From positions 172,372,994 to 172,436,993 of the forward strand of contig NC_085141.1 in the NCBI RefSeq assembly GCF_024139115.2: a stretch of 64,000 nucleotides of DNA, read 5' to 3'. Source of the DNA: Armigeres subalbatus. Its lineage: Eukaryota > Arthropoda > Insecta > Diptera > Culicidae. Position 1 is the stretch's first letter. Each line of letters begins with the position of its first letter. Below are positions 63,456 to 64,000 of this stretch, piece by piece. The notes under the pieces were generated by a model. It saw nothing but the letters and a program-made list of their open reading frames with translations. It was not told where the DNA came from and made no database searches. Made by a program: the position numbers and the translations under genes.

Positions 63456-64000
63456 GATGACTTTAAGCCAAACTTAATGTTTACTTAAATTAAAACTTAA
63501 ATTTAAAAAATATTTCGTTTTTGGCGTAGAACTAGGGTATCTTGCCCCATTCCCAGCCTAACATGCGTACGACTGCATTATTTAGTTGATATTTCTGACA
63601 GGAAGCAACTTTTCCTGAATTTTATGGGCCGTGCAATATTGCAATTGGGTTTACTTCTGCTTAAAAAATAGCTATTTTTGTTAAACATCGTTTAAAAAAG
63701 CTTTTATTTTATTTAAGTTAACGAGGTGCAGCACTCATTTCAGTCATAGCGATTGCATTTCCGGCACACTTCAAACCAGTTCCCAGCCTAAGCAAAATTT
63801 CACTCAATCTCTCAATATCTTACTCTCAGTCTCTCTCGAGACGATAGAAAATGCGACGTAAACATAAATATGTACGTTCTACGACAACATGATGCCAGAT
63901 GGTATTATTCATAATAATTTTTGTTTGGTTGAAGGATATATGCACTCATCCAAATTCCTTCCAAACACTTAAGAACTATAGTTTTTCACTTGAAATTGAG
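63456..64000. other. Spacer, nothing recognised
   Basis: AT-rich, no supported feature to the window edge. Confidence 0.4.

Overview
This window looks like a transposon-packed, non-genic piece of a mosquito (Culicidae, most likely Aedes-type) nuclear genome. I infer this from the density of tRNA-derived SINEs of the Feilai type, RTE, Jockey, R1 and Penelope retroelements, hAT, Transib and 4-bp-TSD cut-and-paste elements, many foldback MITEs and AT-rich spacers. I could not recognise a single host protein gene, rRNA or functional tRNA. Nearly all coding sequence is decayed transposon coding sequence.

Layout. 0-4.7 kb: an 11-bp minisatellite, a non-LTR reverse-transcriptase relic and a 95-bp tandem array. 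4.7-8.7 kb: copy A of a 3.9-kb DNA transposon with ~600-bp inverted arms and a perfect 4-bp TSD, inserted in an older repeat. 10-12.6 kb: a Transib (RAG1-related) transposase relic and a foldback element with a nested SINE. 16.5-18.6 kb: a hAT element with a perfect 8-bp TSD inside an abundant MITE. 18.8-22.7 kb: copy B of the 3.9-kb transposon. 23.4-26.9 kb: a matryoshka of SINE, MITEs and a hAT-type shell. 27.5-30.9 kb: a nearly complete RTE-clade retrotransposon on the minus strand, with a second, truncated copy at 33.7-35.0 kb. 31.3-33.3 kb: a gag-like relic and a Penelope-like element with a GIY-YIG endonuclease. 37-47 kb: SINEs, MITEs and low-complexity DNA. 49.6-51.4 kb: a Jockey-like RT gene cut by three successive insertions. 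52.0-53.4 kb: an R1-like relic. 55.8-57.4 kb: a TIR element with TTAA flanks that carries 24-bp and 150-bp tandem arrays. 57.4-61.5 kb: a 2-kb head-to-tail duplication filled with (TTTTTAAA)n. The rest is unrecognised spacer.

The genes do not form a pathway. The interest lies in insertion order: direct target-site duplications can be read for about a dozen elements, so a relative chronology can be built from the sequence alone. The strongest candidates for something poorly described are the paired 3.9-kb elements (best guess Sola superfamily), the TTAA-flanked element with two internal satellite arrays, and the intron-bearing Transib relic.
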